Below, one piece after another: positions 8,997 through 15,970 of a stretch of DNA of 18,030 nt. The translations under genes were made by a program, and so were the position numbers. The notes beneath the pieces were generated by a model. The model did no database searches, was not told where the DNA came from, and saw nothing but the letters and a program-made list of their open reading frames with translations. The stretch spans positions 1-18,030 of the forward strand of contig CAJNDS010001461.1 in assembly GCA_905221605.1 (NCBI GenBank), written 5' to 3'. Source of the stretch: Symbiodinium natans (taxonomy: Eukaryota > Sar > Dinophyceae > Suessiales > Symbiodiniaceae). Positions within the stretch are counted from its first letter, which is position 1. Each line of letters opens with the position of its first letter.

Positions 8997-10331
8997 GGCA
9001 TCTTTGAGCTCCAAGTAGTGTTGCATTTGGGCATAATTTGCCTGTGGTTCTTTGAAGTGATTAAGAAGAGCCTGGGCAGGATGTAGCGAGTCTTTGAAAG
9101 ACTCAGCAAGGACAGCGTAGATTGCGGAGTCAATGATTCGATCACAAGTATCGGGCATGTCTAGTGGCCTGTAGTTGTCCGCGTACGCACCCTTGTCAGC
9201 CTTGGGAATGAAGACTAAGGCCTGAAGCGGATGATCAGCTTGAGACAAGCACATCTCCCACATATGATCCCCAAGTAAGTTGGCAAAATAACTCGGATTT
9301 TGCCTATAGAAGGCATAGGGCACACCATCAGGACCCGGGGAAGAATCCTTGGTGGTAATAATGGCCTTGAAGATGATGCTTTCATCTGGTAAGTCAGCCG
9401 GCACGAAGGGGGCCCTTTGCGCATATGGCTGTAGGAGTTTGTCCCACTGGTTATCGTATTGACAAGGGAAGTGGTGCCAAAAGGCTCTAGTTGCCCTTAG
9501 TGCAGCATCAAACTGACTCATAGATGTGATCAGCTGGCCATTTTCGCTTCTGACCTGTTGCGAATCGATGATTCGAGGGCAGATTTTCCTGAAGGCCTGC
9601 CACTTAATTTTAGACTTATCAACCTGCAGATCTCTTTGAGCAACCAGGGAACGAAGACTTGGTGAGGGGGCAGTTTTCAGCTCTGCACCAAGGTGTAGCC
9701 GATTAAGCGCTTCTTGAAGCCAATGTCTCGGGAGCTCGGCTGAACCATTACCTGACGGCGTGAAAGGGGGTATGGTGATATGCCTGGCTAAAGATGTGAC
9801 GGTGCTTGCGTTGACACCGACAGTCGCACCAGTGCTCCTGTTCAAAAGGCGTACCAACTTTCTAATTAATGCAGCAATTGAGTTTCCAGTTTGGGCACGT
9901 AGGTTTGCATGCCACAAGAAACATGTGGCTTTTTGTGCAACGAGCGCATCAGAAGGGCAGAGTTTTTGACCATTGTTCTGCTCTTCAATCAAGCGGGCTT
10001 TAGTGCAATTAATTAGTTTACGAAGAAGAAGGTGCGAAGGGCTAGTCTCCGCAGCCTCGATGCCAGGCAAGTCAGTAGTCGCAGGTGGAACAGAAAAAGC
10101 CGCAGCAGGAACTGTCCGAACAGGTATCGCCGGGACATCTTTGTCAAGCTTATGCTTCGGCCGAAACCGAATCTTTACCAAGTGATGTCCTCCAGTTACT
10201 TTTTTGTGCTTCCAAGAGACAGAACAGATCTTGGCGGACAAGTACAGCGAACTGGAAATAAGGTAATGGTCAAGGTGACTGCAGGTAGAGCCTTGCTCGA
10301 AAGTTGGCCTGTCAGACTTGCATTCAATCAT
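8994..10331 (-). CDS. ORF2 part: endonuclease C-terminus and reverse transcriptase fingers
   Basis: This frame continues the endonuclease after the frame break at 10394-10399. Upstream of the ATG at 10331 it reads GDFNAVN, the Asp/Asn motif of APE-type endonucleases. Within the ORF, LDHYLIS (20-26) and TGGHHLVK (46-53) match the last endonuclease motifs that normally hold Asp and His. A linker follows, then the start of the RT domain: SPGPDGVPYAFYR (331-343), the FIPKADKG block (374-381) and NYRPLDMPD (386-394), typical RT motifs 1 and 2. The frame ends at TAG 8994-8996, and the next in-frame residues lead straight into RT motif A, so the stop is a nonsense mutation and not a protein end. Confidence 0.87.
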   Translation of the reverse strand: MIECKSDRPTFEQGSTCSHLDHYLISSSLYLSAKICSVSWKHKKVTGGHHLVKIRFRPKHKLDKDVPAIPVRTVPAAAFSVPPATTDLPGIEAAETSPSHLLLRKLINCTKARLIEEQNNGQKLCPSDALVAQKATCFLWHANLRAQTGNSIAALIRKLVRLLNRSTGATVGVNASTVTSLARHITIPPFTPSGNGSAELPRHWLQEALNRLHLGAELKTAPSPSLRSLVAQRDLQVDKSKIKWQAFRKICPRIIDSQQVRSENGQLITSMSQFDAALRATRAFWHHFPCQYDNQWDKLLQPYAQRAPFVPADLPDESIIFKAIITTKDSSPGPDGVPYAFYRQNPSYFANLLGDHMWEMCLSQADHPLQALVFIPKADKGAYADNYRPLDMPDTCDRIIDSAIYAVLAESFKDSLHPAQALLNHFKEPQANYAQMQHYLELKDA

Positions 10332-11137
10332 GTCGCCTTGAGCAAGGAGATGTGCATACTCACCCTCCTTCTGCTGATTAACAGCATTGAAGTCCCCCCA
10401 AGGACAACCACATGAGTTGCATCCTTGACAAAAGCACTAAGTGCAGGGAAAAGCTTCCCCCATTGATCAGGGTGCCAATAAACCGACAGGAGCCAGTAGC
10501 AGACAGACCGAAATCTGACCAGCACAGCAAGGGCAAAACCAGGCACAAGGTCAACAGTTTCTACGACTTTATAGTCCTGTGGCAAACAGACAGCAACTCC
10601 TCCAGAGTGTCCAGATTCCTTCCAAATAGCGAGAGAGGCAATCGTATTTATTCTGGCTGTTGCCTGTCTGAATCGGTGTAAACAGGCAGCATTCCATTTG
10701 GTTTCCTGCAAAAGCACGGGCGTTTGGTGAGCCAACGCACCAATGGTACGAAGCTTGGCAAGGCCAATAGTGTCGAAGGTACACAGCGAGGTAACGTTCC
10801 AACTAACGACAGCCTGCAGCTTGCACGGCTCCTTTGGGATCGTGTCGAAGTAAGGAACAAGCCTGTCAGCTATGAGATTCAGTGCAAGTTCAAGCTCTTC
10901 TGTCGGGAGCTGAAGATTGATAGCAGCGATTAGGTTAAAAGGTCGGCTGTCATTGGCCATGAGAGCAAGCTTCAGCTCACGTGTTGTGGGATAGGTGAGT
11001 GGCAGGTTGTAGGCAAGGAGAATGCTGTTGAGGGATCTGACACGTGCGCGATGTCTACGACAAGCAACATAGGCATTGAGGTGATCAAGGAAGGTCGTAG
11101 ACCTTACCTTGATCACCACGTCACGAATCGTCGTCAT
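10328..11137 (-). CDS. ORF2 N-terminal part: APE-type endonuclease
   Basis: ORF2 most likely starts at the ATG at 11137-11135, which overlaps the ORF1 stop. The first about 105 residues are an unrecognised leader. The endonuclease then begins with VVSWNVTSL (about residue 110) and continues through LLQETKW (Glu, about 145), ESGHSGGVAV (about 175) and SVYWHPDQWGK (about 218). These match the exonuclease-endonuclease-phosphatase fold that nicks target DNA in LINEs. After LGG the expected DFN motif is missing in this frame but present in the neighbouring frame directly after a run of six C (10394-10399). The last about 20 residues of this frame are therefore not real protein. The missing base in the run is the simplest explanation. 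Confidence 0.87.
   Translation of the reverse strand: MTTIRDVVIKVRSTTFLDHLNAYVACRRHRARVRSLNSILLAYNLPLTYPTTRELKLALMANDSRPFNLIAAINLQLPTEELELALNLIADRLVPYFDTIPKEPCKLQAVVSWNVTSLCTFDTIGLAKLRTIGALAHQTPVLLQETKWNAACLHRFRQATARINTIASLAIWKESGHSGGVAVCLPQDYKVVETVDLVPGFALAVLVRFRSVCYWLLSVYWHPDQWGKLFPALSAFVKDATHVVVLGGTSMLLISRRRVSMHISLLKAT
10394..10399 (-). other. Frameshift in a homopolymer run
   Basis: Six C on the plus strand (six G in the mRNA). One more base would join VVVLGG to DFNAVN, the expected endonuclease motif. Runs like this suffer both biological slippage and sequencing errors. Confidence 0.75.
11080..11117 (-). promoter_or_regulatory. 17-bp RNA stem-loop just inside ORF2
   Basis: In the mRNA sense, GGTGATCAAGG then AAGGTC (separated by one unpaired T) pairs perfectly with GACCTT followed directly by CCTTGATCACC, around a TAC loop. 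The stem has 17 base pairs with one bulged base. It starts 16 bases after the ATGA that ends ORF1 and starts ORF2. Such a long complementary match inside coding sequence is unlikely by chance. Its position suggests that it pauses or recruits ribosomes for reinitiation at ORF2. A role in DNA cruciform formation or RNA packaging is possible instead. Confidence 0.7.
11134..11137 (-). promoter_or_regulatory. ATGA stop/start overlap of ORF1 and ORF2
   Basis: In the mRNA the ORF2 ATG (11137-11135) overlaps the ORF1 TGA (11136-11134). ORF2 is in the -1 frame relative to ORF1. Overlapping stop/start codons of this sort are used for termination-reinitiation in bicistronic RNAs, including some LINEs (UAAUG in SART1). 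This decides the ORF2 start, because the frame upstream of this ATG has no other ATG before it overlaps the end of ORF1. Confidence 0.6.
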
Positions 11138-13707
11138 AGGGGCAAAGGGTCCCGATGGACCCCATAGAAGCAATGGTAGACAGCAGGTTGCCGATCGTAG
11201 ACATAAATGCGCAGTGCCTTTTCTTGGGTGGGAATTGTGGAGGGGATGTTGTTGTGGGTGACAGTCTGTTGATGCACCGTACCTTGCTTATATGTGGTGT
11301 AATGTGCGCCTCGTGCATCAATACCAATATACACAGCCTGTCGACACGGTAGAGCAAGCTTAGCAAAGCAAGAGAGGTCGCGCAAGACCTCGCTAAGCCA
11401 GGCTTCGTTCGCGTTGCAATCTGAAGCAAAGGCTTTACTGGAAAAATTCTCAGCAAAGTATGGGGTTAAGAAGAGCGCAAAGAGTTCCCTTTGCCCAAGG
11501 TAAGGGGAACAGAGGATAGTATGGCCGTGCAAATGCAAGGCAGCTTCGTTGCCCTCAAATATCAGACAAGGCGTAGGTAGCTGGCTGTTCTCTTCGATTA
11601 CTTTGTGAAGGAAGGAGCCAGGGCTGGCTCCTCTTCGTTCAATGTCAACGACCTCAATGATCGATGCTTGGGTAAGCGCATGCACAGTATCACGAGCCTG
11701 GGAAGCATTGAGCATTGCTAAGGCACATTGATCATCTTGTTCGACATATAGGAAGAAGTCGACTGGCGGAGACTTCTTGCGGGCGTTGGCATCTTTCAAG
11801 TGCTGCACATAGAGAGTATTTTGCTGTCCCTTTACAAGGAGGAATTGAGGGATGAACTCGTCTCTATACGCGACAAACTCAAGATGCAACGCTTTGAGAA
11901 AGCTGATCAGGCACCACCCTTGTGCAGGGAAGTCAAGAAAATGTAAGGCAAACTTGGCACCGAGATTCGCAACAGTCTCTCTGCACAAATTGGCCATGAC
12001 ATTGCGTCTCGATCCACACAAAAGTTGTAATTGGGGGTCGACAATTTGCAAGACACGCTGGATGGCCGATGGGATCCCTTTTTCTTGCAATAAGTCTTGC
12101 GTTTGATGGAATCGAGTTTCCGTCGCAAAGGAAATTCCTCTAGGAATGCCGGACGCGCTCTCTCTAATGCCTTGGAATTTACCTTGGCCGGGGGTATACT
12201 CCAGAACAACAGGTTTATTGACACTTAAACCTTGTTTGAGCCAGCCAACAGCATTAAGTTCATCGCATGGAAAAGGCGCATGAAACTTATGCGAAAACTT
12301 GTCTTGTAGCTTAACAGCTGTAGTAGCAGCAAGAACTTGTTGGCCATAGCTAGGCCAGTATTGGAGAAACTGTGAGAGGGGAAGCGGTTTCCAATGACTG
12401 TCGGGGTTTTCATTCAGTAACTCTCGAAGGGATGTGTATTTGATCGCAGCTTTGAGAGCACCAGGGTAGAAGCAATTCCCAACAATGGAAGCAATACACA
12501 TATCATTAATGTGTTCTTCCACATCTGCAAGCCAGATATCGAGCTCAGCATCTCTCAACATTTCCTTGTAGTGAGCAACCCTGAAGGGAGGAATGCCACT
12601 ATCACCGATAAGGAAAGCATTTTCTGCACGGAGAAGTTCGTAATTAGCTTCAGCAAAGCGATCCATTGCTGCAAGGCTTGGGACGTCCGCTTGAAGAGGA
12701 AGCTTCTGAACATCTGTTACAAAGCGCAGGCCAATGGGTCCATCAGGAACAAATTTTTCCCATTGTAGATTTGGAACCCCATTGGAGGTATTAGCCGCTT
12801 GTGAGAATTGCCTCTGGAAGGCTTCAGCTCCGCCGAAGCTGGGTACATGGTAGAGAAGGGCAGAGGGGTGGTAAAAGTATGCAGCCAATCGAAGCCCCCT
12901 CTCGCGATCAAAGCGTTTGGGACGAAGCCAAGGCTTGAGCTTTTCGCCAGGGGGTTTTATTCCGCACATGTGTTCCGCAACAGGACGCCATCCTTGGAAC
13001 CACGGAGTGGGGCGATTGCTGAAGGTGCCAATTTGCCCATATCTAGTAAAGAATTTTCTTTTCCTTTCAACATGGCCGAATGTAGCTCCAGCAATATGAT
13101 GGCAGCAACAATCACGTATTCCGAAGATCTGCTGAATGAAGCCCTGGTGGATGGGCTTCATAGACCCAGCATTTTCAAGGAAGATATGCACGCACTGAAG
13201 GATACTGGGTTCAATGCTTTGGAATGCAAGCAAAATCGCGTATAAGACAAGCATGTGTTGCGAGCGGTCTCCCAGAAGTCCTAATCCACCTGAGCTGGAC
13301 CCTGCAACCGTGAGATCTTGGCAGGGGGAACCGGCGGGAATGATGATGGCTGTTTTTTGTGGATGAATCCTTCCCAGGAAGGACAAACATTCACGCAGCA
13401 ATCGGTAATCCTCTTTAAGTAGAGTCCAAACGTCATCAATTGCGATCGATGGCACACGGTGCGAGTCAAGAGCCCATCTTTGGCTTTTGTCATAGTCATA
13501 CTTATGGCATATGAGGGCGCGAAGGACGCTGTCACTTTCTGCACTCACAGCCGCAACAGGTTGTTGCTTGAGGCATTCAACGGTGACAGCACGTGATATT
13601 CCGCATCCATCAAAAAGCGATAAGATGATGTAACGTTCAACACCAAGTGCGACCTGTATGCAGTCTTCCGACGAGACAGCATTAATTTGATTGTTCCTGC
13701 TTCCAAT
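11134..13707 (-). CDS. ORF1 C-terminal part: C5-cytosine DNA methyltransferase
   Basis: The enzyme transfers a methyl group from S-adenosylmethionine to cytosine C5. The frame is open from 13707, after a TAA at 13708-13710. Motif I, ILSLFDGCGISRA (SLFDGCG at 13620-13600), binds the cofactor. Counting from the GTG at 13548, motif IV PAGSPCQDL holds the catalytic Cys76 (13321-13323), motif VI is FLENAGSM (124-130), motif VIII is ERKRKFFTRYG (161-171) and motif X is IVGNCFYPG (355-363). GSPCQDL and the short LEN-x-x-SM form look closer to DNMT3 than to DNMT1. Ala replaces the usual Val after ENx. There is no chromatin-reading domain. Residues about 385-804 form an unrecognised C-terminal half ending with YIGIDARGAHYT and the TGA that overlaps ORF2. 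No Met precedes motif I in this frame, so it was probably translated as one protein with the USP-like part and is now separated by a frame change. Confidence 0.9.
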   Translation of the reverse strand: MGSRNNQINAVSSEDCIQVALGVERYIILSLFDGCGISRAVTVECLKQQPVAAVSAESDSVLRALICHKYDYDKSQRWALDSHRVPSIAIDDVWTLLKEDYRLLRECLSFLGRIHPQKTAIIIPAGSPCQDLTVAGSSSGGLGLLGDRSQHMLVLYAILLAFQSIEPSILQCVHIFLENAGSMKPIHQGFIQQIFGIRDCCCHHIAGATFGHVERKRKFFTRYGQIGTFSNRPTPWFQGWRPVAEHMCGIKPPGEKLKPWLRPKRFDRERGLRLAAYFYHPSALLYHVPSFGGAEAFQRQFSQAANTSNGVPNLQWEKFVPDGPIGLRFVTDVQKLPLQADVPSLAAMDRFAEANYELLRAENAFLIGDSGIPPFRVAHYKEMLRDAELDIWLADVEEHINDMCIASIVGNCFYPGALKAAIKYTSLRELLNENPDSHWKPLPLSQFLQYWPSYGQQVLAATTAVKLQDKFSHKFHAPFPCDELNAVGWLKQGLSVNKPVVLEYTPGQGKFQGIRESASGIPRGISFATETRFHQTQDLLQEKGIPSAIQRVLQIVDPQLQLLCGSRRNVMANLCRETVANLGAKFALHFLDFPAQGWCLISFLKALHLEFVAYRDEFIPQFLLVKGQQNTLYVQHLKDANARKKSPPVDFFLYVEQDDQCALAMLNASQARDTVHALTQASIIEVVDIERRGASPGSFLHKVIEENSQLPTPCLIFEGNEAALHLHGHTILCSPYLGQRELFALFLTPYFAENFSSKAFASDCNANEAWLSEVLRDLSCFAKLALPCRQAVYIGIDARGAHYTTYKQGTVHQQTVTHNNIPSTIPTQEKALRIYVYDRQPAVYHCFYGVHRDPLPL

Positions 13708-15170
13708 TTACCATCTTTTCTCTTGGAGACAGGCTTGGCATTGTTAAGCTTATCGAGGCTTTTCTTGACTCTACGCATCTGAGAATCAGAGCTCAAGTCG
13801 GGCTTGGCTTTAAGGGGCTGGTTGCCCCTATCAGAGCCATTCTTCTCAAAGTTCAGCGCAGTTTGAACTTCATGTTGTTGCGGTCTCTGTTCCTCATCGG
13901 AATCAGTAGCAATGGAGTGCACTTCAGGAAGAGATGCACTATCAAGTTGTGTCGCCAGGGCAGTACTAGGGTCGGGTTGGAGACTAACACTGGCTTGGTG
14001 TTCTGACTCCTCATCTAGTTTGCCCTTTTGGGCGAGAGTAAATTCAGTACCGCTTTTACATTCCTCGGCTTGTGGCAGAAGATGGGCACAGGACGGATTA
14101 GGCAAGCCAAAATCATCCTCTGAGGTGATGGTCATATAGGTTGCAGAAGGGACAGGGCTGTCCCAGCTTGCGACCTTCGTTATCTTAGCTTGCTCAATAG
14201 TGAGTGTTTCACTACTGATATGCTGTTCTGCGTTTTCACTGGGATCAGCATGATGCCGGATAATCTCATTAAAAGAGTTAATGAGAGCAGTGGCGGGGTA
14301 AAGCTGATTGGCACAAACACTTCTGATGAAGATGGCTTCAATGTAGTGCTCAGCCTTAATCAATTGTGCCCACAAATTTTCTTTACGGACTCCGTAGATT
14401 GAGTCATAAAGAAGAATTGAATCTCCTGCTTGTTCTTTGGCATGGTGTAGCACTAGGTAGTGCTTAGCACTAGGATCATGCAGAACGAGTGCAACGACAA
14501 TATATGCCTGTTGCATGACCGATACCGTACTGCCAAGAAAGCTTTGGATATCCGCCTCGCTTTTGCAGACTTGCGCAAAAGAGCTTTTCTGAGTCTTCTG
14601 TGTGAGAAGGCAGAAGAAAGACGGGAGTCTTTGAATGGCAAGTTTGCACGTGTCATTGCGAGAGCTCAAATTTTGCTGCATGCACGCAATCGCAAGGTCA
14701 GCAAGTTGACCTAGATCAGCGAGGATACTGATCTGATCAGAGGAGTCCTGTTCAGAATGCAACGGCAGAGCAAGAATGGGCTGTGGCTGCTGGCACATGG
14801 AGCACTTGCATTGGATCTGCACAAGCATGGTGTATTGCTCCTTGGCCGGAATAGCCCAAATGGCCTTACTATACACCTCAGTAAAGCTTTGAAGCTCCAA
14901 CGGTGTAGCACTTGCTAATTGAAGATAGGTCAGACCAAGTATGTGTGCAAGCTTGGCTCGAGCAGCCTCACGTATATTATATCCAACCGCAGCAAGGACA
15001 AGAGCTGCTTGTTTAGGAAAGGGGGCGTAATGCTGGCATTGCTCTTTGTTCCATTGAGCACACGAGATGACCCGATAGGCAGCAGCAACAGGGCAATAAA
15101 GGCCAGCAATGCGCCTTTGCACTTCTTCTTGAACGTTGGCCGGGACTTCCGCCTGGACCTTAGGACAGTA
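13545..15170 (-). CDS. ORF1 middle part: USP-like cysteine protease and linker
   Basis: The frame is open from 15170 after a TAA; the first near-start is a GTG at 15122. Counting from there, the pattern resembles ubiquitin-specific proteases: AGLYCPVAAAYRVI (Cys10) as a possible Cys box, CKCSMC (105-110) followed by ILALPL like the zinc finger and the LxLP segment, RLPSFFCLL (165-173) like the LP-x-x-L strand, then YIVVALVLHD and KHYLVLHH (His221) with ILLYDS (Asp240) like the His box. The canonical GNTC is absent. A Ulp1-type (C48) protease is an alternative because HY-LVL...YDS also fits, but no Gln/Cys follows at the expected distance. Residues about 295-450 are Ser/Glu/Gln-rich and probably disordered; 450-472 is Lys/Arg-rich (RRVKKS, SKRKDGK), a possible nuclear localisation signal. 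The last about 30-45 codons overlap DNMT motif I and are out of the true frame. Confidence 0.5.
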   Translation of the reverse strand, partial: YCPKVQAEVPANVQEEVQRRIAGLYCPVAAAYRVISCAQWNKEQCQHYAPFPKQAALVLAAVGYNIREAARAKLAHILGLTYLQLASATPLELQSFTEVYSKAIWAIPAKEQYTMLVQIQCKCSMCQQPQPILALPLHSEQDSSDQISILADLGQLADLAIACMQQNLSSRNDTCKLAIQRLPSFFCLLTQKTQKSSFAQVCKSEADIQSFLGSTVSVMQQAYIVVALVLHDPSAKHYLVLHHAKEQAGDSILLYDSIYGVRKENLWAQLIKAEHYIEAIFIRSVCANQLYPATALINSFNEIIRHHADPSENAEQHISSETLTIEQAKITKVASWDSPVPSATYMTITSEDDFGLPNPSCAHLLPQAEECKSGTEFTLAQKGKLDEESEHQASVSLQPDPSTALATQLDSASLPEVHSIATDSDEEQRPQQHEVQTALNFEKNGSDRGNQPLKAKPDLSSDSQMRRVKKSLDKLNNAKPVSKRKDGKLEAGTIKLMLSRRKTAYRSHLVLNVTSSYRFLMDAEYHVLSPLNASSNNLLRL

Positions 15171-15243
15171 TTACGTCTTCTAGCAATCTCAACCTTTTCC
15201 TTGCTACTCTCAATATTTCTTTTGCCAGTCCCACCTTCTTGAC

Positions 15244-15885
15244 TCAGCTGAGGCAGGATTTTCCGGCAACATATTGGCAAGCCGTATCATCACCTTTAAC
15301 AGCAGGAGGCTTTCCATGGAGCAAAGTCGGGCACTGGGCAGTCTCCGATTGCTCCATGGCAACCTTGCTTGAATTCCCATCCTGATGATTGGCACATCTG
15401 GCTTGGTTCGGCTTGTTGGCTGCAGTAGCCTTAAGTCTATTATCAGTGTGGATGTTAAAAGCATAGATGACGCCAGTATTAATCCCTATCAACTTAATAA
15501 TATCACATGAGTGACATTGTGGCAGGAATAGAAGCGCGCCCTGATGTAGGAAGACGAGAACATTGTTACTCGCAGAAGCTTCCGGATGACAAGCAAGATG
15601 TTGGCCGTTCTTGAGAACTAGCGGATCTCTTGGAGCTGCTTGAGGCAAGAGAGCGCTCAGCGAGCAGCGGCTCAGATGCAATCTGTTGAAGACACATGGC
15701 CCGTAGGCGCAAAAATTAGCAAAAGTCTCTAAGAGTCTTGCAGATCTCAAGGCATCTTGAAAAAACAATCCGGCACAAAATCCAGCAGGGTTCATGTCAG
15801 ACTCAACCCAAGGACCTGACTGAAGGCATGACTGGTTTCTTGCACCCAAAGCTTTGACCCCGCGCATGGCTGTTGCTACAACCAT
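15244..15885 (-). CDS. ORF1 N-terminal part, unrecognised
   Basis: An ATG at 15885-15883, directly after an in-frame TAG, opens 213 codons. I recognise no domain. The protein is Cys- and His-rich (PQCHSC, CANHQ) and contains VLVFLHQGALLFLPQC and a polar tail. It ends at TGA 15244-15246. After that stop the same frame continues with a basic helical segment (VKKVGLAKEIL, RKRLRLLEDV) for about 25 codons before the USP-like frame takes over near 15170. That suggests the stop and one shift are lesions in a longer ORF1. The ATG may be the ORF1 start, but no spliced leader site or promoter fixes it. Confidence 0.45.
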   Translation of the reverse strand: MVVATAMRGVKALGARNQSCLQSGPWVESDMNPAGFCAGLFFQDALRSARLLETFANFCAYGPCVFNRLHLSRCSLSALLPQAAPRDPLVLKNGQHLACHPEASASNNVLVFLHQGALLFLPQCHSCDIIKLIGINTGVIYAFNIHTDNRLKATAANKPNQARCANHQDGNSSKVAMEQSETAQCPTLLHGKPPAVKGDDTACQYVAGKSCLS

Positions 15886-15900
15886 ACACAGCTAGGCCAC

Positions 15901-15970
15901 CAAGCAGCGCACGGATGAGCTCGGACACCTCCGGCCGCGCACCGGTCGGCGCGCCTGCGCCCCACAACGA
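15901..15970. other. Short CpG-dense patch upstream of ORF1
   Basis: About twelve CpG dinucleotides in 70 bases (for example CCGGCCGCGC and GGCGCGCC), much denser than the sequence on either side. It lies just upstream of the first supported ORF1 codon in the direction of transcription. It could belong to an internal promoter or the 5' UTR of the element, or to host DNA at the insertion point. Confidence 0.35.

Larger units (their letters stand above)
4675..15885 (-). mobile_element. DNMT-carrying LINE-like retrotransposon, damaged copy
   Basis: A minus-strand non-LTR retrotransposon. ORF1 contains a USP-like protease region and a C5-cytosine DNA methyltransferase. ORF2 contains an APE-type endonuclease, reverse transcriptase, Cys/His clusters, RNase H and a polymerase-like C-terminal domain. 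The domain order endonuclease, RT, RNase H is that of APE-class LINEs. No long terminal repeats were seen. Retrotransposons with captured DNMT genes are known from Symbiodinium, where the enzyme is thought to methylate new copies at CG. The exact ends are unknown: limits given are the first and last supported coding positions, and target-site duplications and UTRs were not found. At least five frame breaks or stops show that this copy cannot make both full proteins as written. Confidence 0.88.

Noticed and set aside
11143-11149. CCCTTTG in the ORF1 frame upstream of the ATGA, a possible -1 slippery heptamer
   Set aside because: It fits the X-XXY-YYZ form in frame, but the stem-loop begins 25 bases later, far beyond the usual 5-9, and a final G is poor for eukaryotic slippage. 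Reinitiation at the ATGA is simpler.
13545-13548. GTGA overlap between the USP-like frame and the DNMT frame as a second stop/start junction
   Set aside because: DNMT motif I lies upstream of this GTG in the DNMT frame, so the protein cannot start there.
14460-14462. Reading the HYLVL...YDS segment as a Ulp1 (C48) protease
   Set aside because: His and Asp would fit, but the Gln and Cys expected after them are not seen, whereas the upstream zinc-finger-like and Cys-box segments fit the USP order better. Kept only as an alternative.
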